Origin: Porphyrobacter sp. IPPAS B-1204
Lineage (GTDB): Bacteria > Pseudomonadota > Alphaproteobacteria > Sphingomonadales > Sphingomonadaceae
Direction of reading: 5' to 3'
NCBI GenBank assembly: GCA_003724185.1
Contig: RHGM01000004.1
Span: forward strand, 1-59,465
Length of the DNA: 59,465 nucleotides
The first letter of the stretch is position 1. Each line of letters opens with the position of its first letter. Shown in pieces: positions 57,786 to 59,465 of the stretch. The notes under the pieces are model-generated. The model had not been told where the DNA came from, did no database searches, and saw nothing but the letters and a program-made list of their open reading frames with translations. Position numbers and translations under genes: made by a program.

Positions 57786-58805
57786 TCAACGCCGCGCGGT
57801 GACTGCGCCTGTGAACACCAACGGAGCACCAGTTGTCGTCTGACCCTGAATGCCGAAACCGTAACCGGCCTCACGTCCTTGCGGGCCGAAGAACCATCCG
57901 CCGAAGGCAGATTCGCCCACCCGGACAAAATTGCCTTCAAGCAACCCGCCGAAGTTTTGCGTGTTCGCTTCGAGAGTGGCGGTACCCGATGCGGTGCCAA
58001 GCTGGGTGCGCGTGTCCGACAGCACGCCGGCACCGAGAACCTGGCGGCCGACAAATGTAATCTGCGTGGAAACCTGGAAGGTTGCCGGATTGGCGCTCAG
58101 GGTCACCACGCTTTCGCCCAGATCGAAGGATGTGGGCTGACCCTGCACAATCGTGAACGCATTCCCGACCACGGTGAATGACGAATATGTGATGGTGCTG
58201 GTCGGCAGCGGATCGGTAAGCAGGGTCGGCACGCCGTAAGTGCAGTAGTATGTCGTGCTGGGGTCCGACGGGCGAGGGCGGACCACGAACACGAAGTTGC
58301 GCACATATTCGCGGGTGATGCCCTGAACCGGCTTATTGGCGAGAAGGAAGCGGTTGTTGAAGCCTGACCCGTCGGGGCGCACATAATCCGTCAGATTGAC
58401 GAAGGGGCTGTTGGCATCAATGTCGCCGGGGACGAATTGGATGTCGAAGTTTTCGGCGTTGAGAGTCTGTCCGCGAACCCGGTAGCTTTCGGCTCCATCG
58501 GTTGAGAGCGAAAGGCGGAACGAGGTGCCCCCTCCCGCCGGTGGGGGCGTGCTGTCGCCAAGACCCTGGATCGGGATGATCTGGCCGCCGGTATTTCCGG
58601 CGCATGCAGTCAAGAAGTTCCGTGCGCCCGTCAGTTGCGCGAAGGTCAGATAAGTCGGCGTCGGAGAGGGCGACGGCGAGGGTGACGGAGTTGGTGCTCC
58701 ACCACCGCCGCCGCCAGTCGGGGGCGGGGTGCTGCCGCTGTCACCACCGCCGCACGCGACCAGCGCGAGCGCCAGCGCGGCGCTCGCCAAAAATCGTCCT
58801 GTCAC
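57786..58805 (-). CDS. TbpB-like surface lipoprotein, paralogue 2
   Basis: A 339-residue lipoprotein from GTG at 58805, preceded by AGGGGG six bases upstream; an ATG at 58823 has no such site. The signal ends in the lipobox LVAC and is followed by the same linker as the neighbour (GGGDSGSTPPPTGGGG, then PTPSPSPSPSPTPTY). It shares TYLTFAQLTGARNF with TYQTFAQLTGTQTF of paralogue 1, and the C-terminal SAFGGWFFGPQGREAGYGFG. The two genes are 156 bp apart in the same direction and arose by duplication. Function unknown, as for paralogue 1. Confidence 0.8.
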   Translation of the reverse strand: MTGRFLASAALALALVACGGGDSGSTPPPTGGGGGGAPTPSPSPSPSPTPTYLTFAQLTGARNFLTACAGNTGGQIIPIQGLGDSTPPPAGGGTSFRLSLSTDGAESYRVRGQTLNAENFDIQFVPGDIDANSPFVNLTDYVRPDGSGFNNRFLLANKPVQGITREYVRNFVFVVRPRPSDPSTTYYCTYGVPTLLTDPLPTSTITYSSFTVVGNAFTIVQGQPTSFDLGESVVTLSANPATFQVSTQITFVGRQVLGAGVLSDTRTQLGTASGTATLEANTQNFGGLLEGNFVRVGESAFGGWFFGPQGREAGYGFGIQGQTTTGAPLVFTGAVTARR

Positions 58806-58892
58806 TAAATGCCCCCTGATCATTGTTTCACAGACATAAATATCTGCAAATAAATGGGGTGCAAGCGGATTTTAACCGACGCCGCGCGCCTC

Positions 58893-59465
58893 TCAGGCGG
58901 CCTTGGCGAGCTGGATTTCGAGCCTGTCCCAGATCTCCAGCAGCGCCGCTGTCAGCTCGTCCATCATCGCATCGGTGTGGTGCGGACCGGGGGTGAAACG
59001 CAGGCGTTCTGTCCCGCGCGGCACGGTGGGGAAGTTGATCGGCTGCACATAGACGCCGTATTCGGCGAGCAGAATATCGCTGATCTTCTTGGCGCGGATC
59101 GGATCGCCGACCATCAGCGGCACGATGTGGGTGACAGAATCCATCACCGGCAGTCCGGCCTCGGCGAACTTCAGCTTCAGCATCGCTGCGGCGCGCATCT
59201 GGGCGTTGCGTTCGACACTGCTTTCCTTGAGGTGCCGCACCGACGCCAGCACGCCTGCAACCAGCACGGGCGAAAGCGAGGTCGTGAAGATGAAGCCTGG
59301 CGCATAGGAGCGGATGCAGTCCACCACCTTGGTGCTGGCTGCGATATATCCGCCCATCACGCCGAACGCCTTGCCCAGCGTGCCTTCGATGATGTCGATC
59401 CGGTGGGCCGCGCCATCACGTTCCGAGATGCCGCCGCCGCGCGCGCCGTACATGCCGACCGCGTG
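58893..59465 (-). CDS. hemA: 5-aminolevulinate synthase, C-terminal part
   Basis: The last 190 residues of ALAS; the N-terminal half lies beyond the right edge. The fragment begins [18 protein letters not shown], the conserved loop following the PLP-binding Asp-Glu-x-His. The PLP lysine is in [16 protein letters not shown]. It continues with [20 protein letters not shown] and [12 protein letters not shown], all typical. The enzyme condenses glycine and succinyl-CoA to 5-aminolevulinate (the C4 pathway), as in alphaproteobacteria, starting tetrapyrrole synthesis. Confidence 0.95.
   Translation of the reverse strand, partial: HAVGMYGARGGGISERDGAAHRIDIIEGTLGKAFGVMGGYIAASTKVVDCIRSYAPGFIFTTSLSPVLVAGVLASVRHLKESSVERNAQMRAAAMLKLKFAEAGLPVMDSVTHIVPLMVGDPIRAKKISDILLAEYGVYVQPINFPTVPRGTERLRFTPGPHHTDAMMDELTAALLEIWDRLEIQLAKAA

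Overview
This GC-rich window reads like a chromosome segment of an alphaproteobacterium of the order Sphingomonadales, probably Erythrobacter-like. The taxonomic call is inference. It rests on the C4-type 5-aminolevulinate synthase at the right edge, the exosortase-A-associated glycan genes, spermidine synthesis by the carboxynorspermidine route, a type III ornithine decarboxylase with a leader RNA, and many small exported or lipoprotein genes of unknown function. I saw no rRNA, tRNA, insertion sequence, prophage or CRISPR array.

Left part (1-14.4 kb): the end of a glutathione S-transferase-like gene is followed by a group of exported proteins (one unknown, a cysteine-patterned Sel1/Hcp-like protein, a second Sel1 protein and three unknowns). 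A NarL-type response regulator and a membrane histidine kinase lie tail to tail next to them, followed by a YbjN-like protein and a GGEEF diguanylate cyclase. A shared 19-bp motif (consensus close to ATTACCCGAACAGGGGATG) lies upstream of four transcription units here and may be the operator of this two-component system. A GNAT gene then diverges from a TetR/DUF4188 operon across two perfect GTTGAC-N3-GTCAAC palindromes.

14.5-24.3 kb: a tricorn-like protease split by a frameshift, a winged-helix/Ser-Thr kinase/TPR fusion protein, a cold-shock-like domain fused to a membrane protein, and three envelope proteins.

24.7-39.2 kb is mostly metabolic: succinate-semialdehyde dehydrogenase, an atypical SDR, a HerA-like ATPase, betaine-lipid synthesis (btaB-btaA), a threonine/serine dehydratase, a spermidine operon (carboxynorspermidine dehydrogenase, an NHL lipoprotein, nspC), a second YbjN-like protein, DUF3137 and LemA, and an ornithine decarboxylase behind a leader that can fold over its ribosome binding site. 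Ornithine decarboxylase plus the operon would give putrescine and then spermidine.

39.3-51.5 kb: thiolase and MaoC hydratase, an exosortase-A-associated O-antigen ligase-like protein and glycosyltransferase, and glutamate synthase gltB-gltD.

51.5-59.5 kb: a tightly overlapping leftward operon encoding a probable anti-sigma factor, a CnrX-like metal sensor, an ECF sigma factor and CopA, CopB and CopC. It is followed by a nitroreductase, two paralogous TbpB-like lipoproteins and the C-terminal part of hemA, cut by the window edge.
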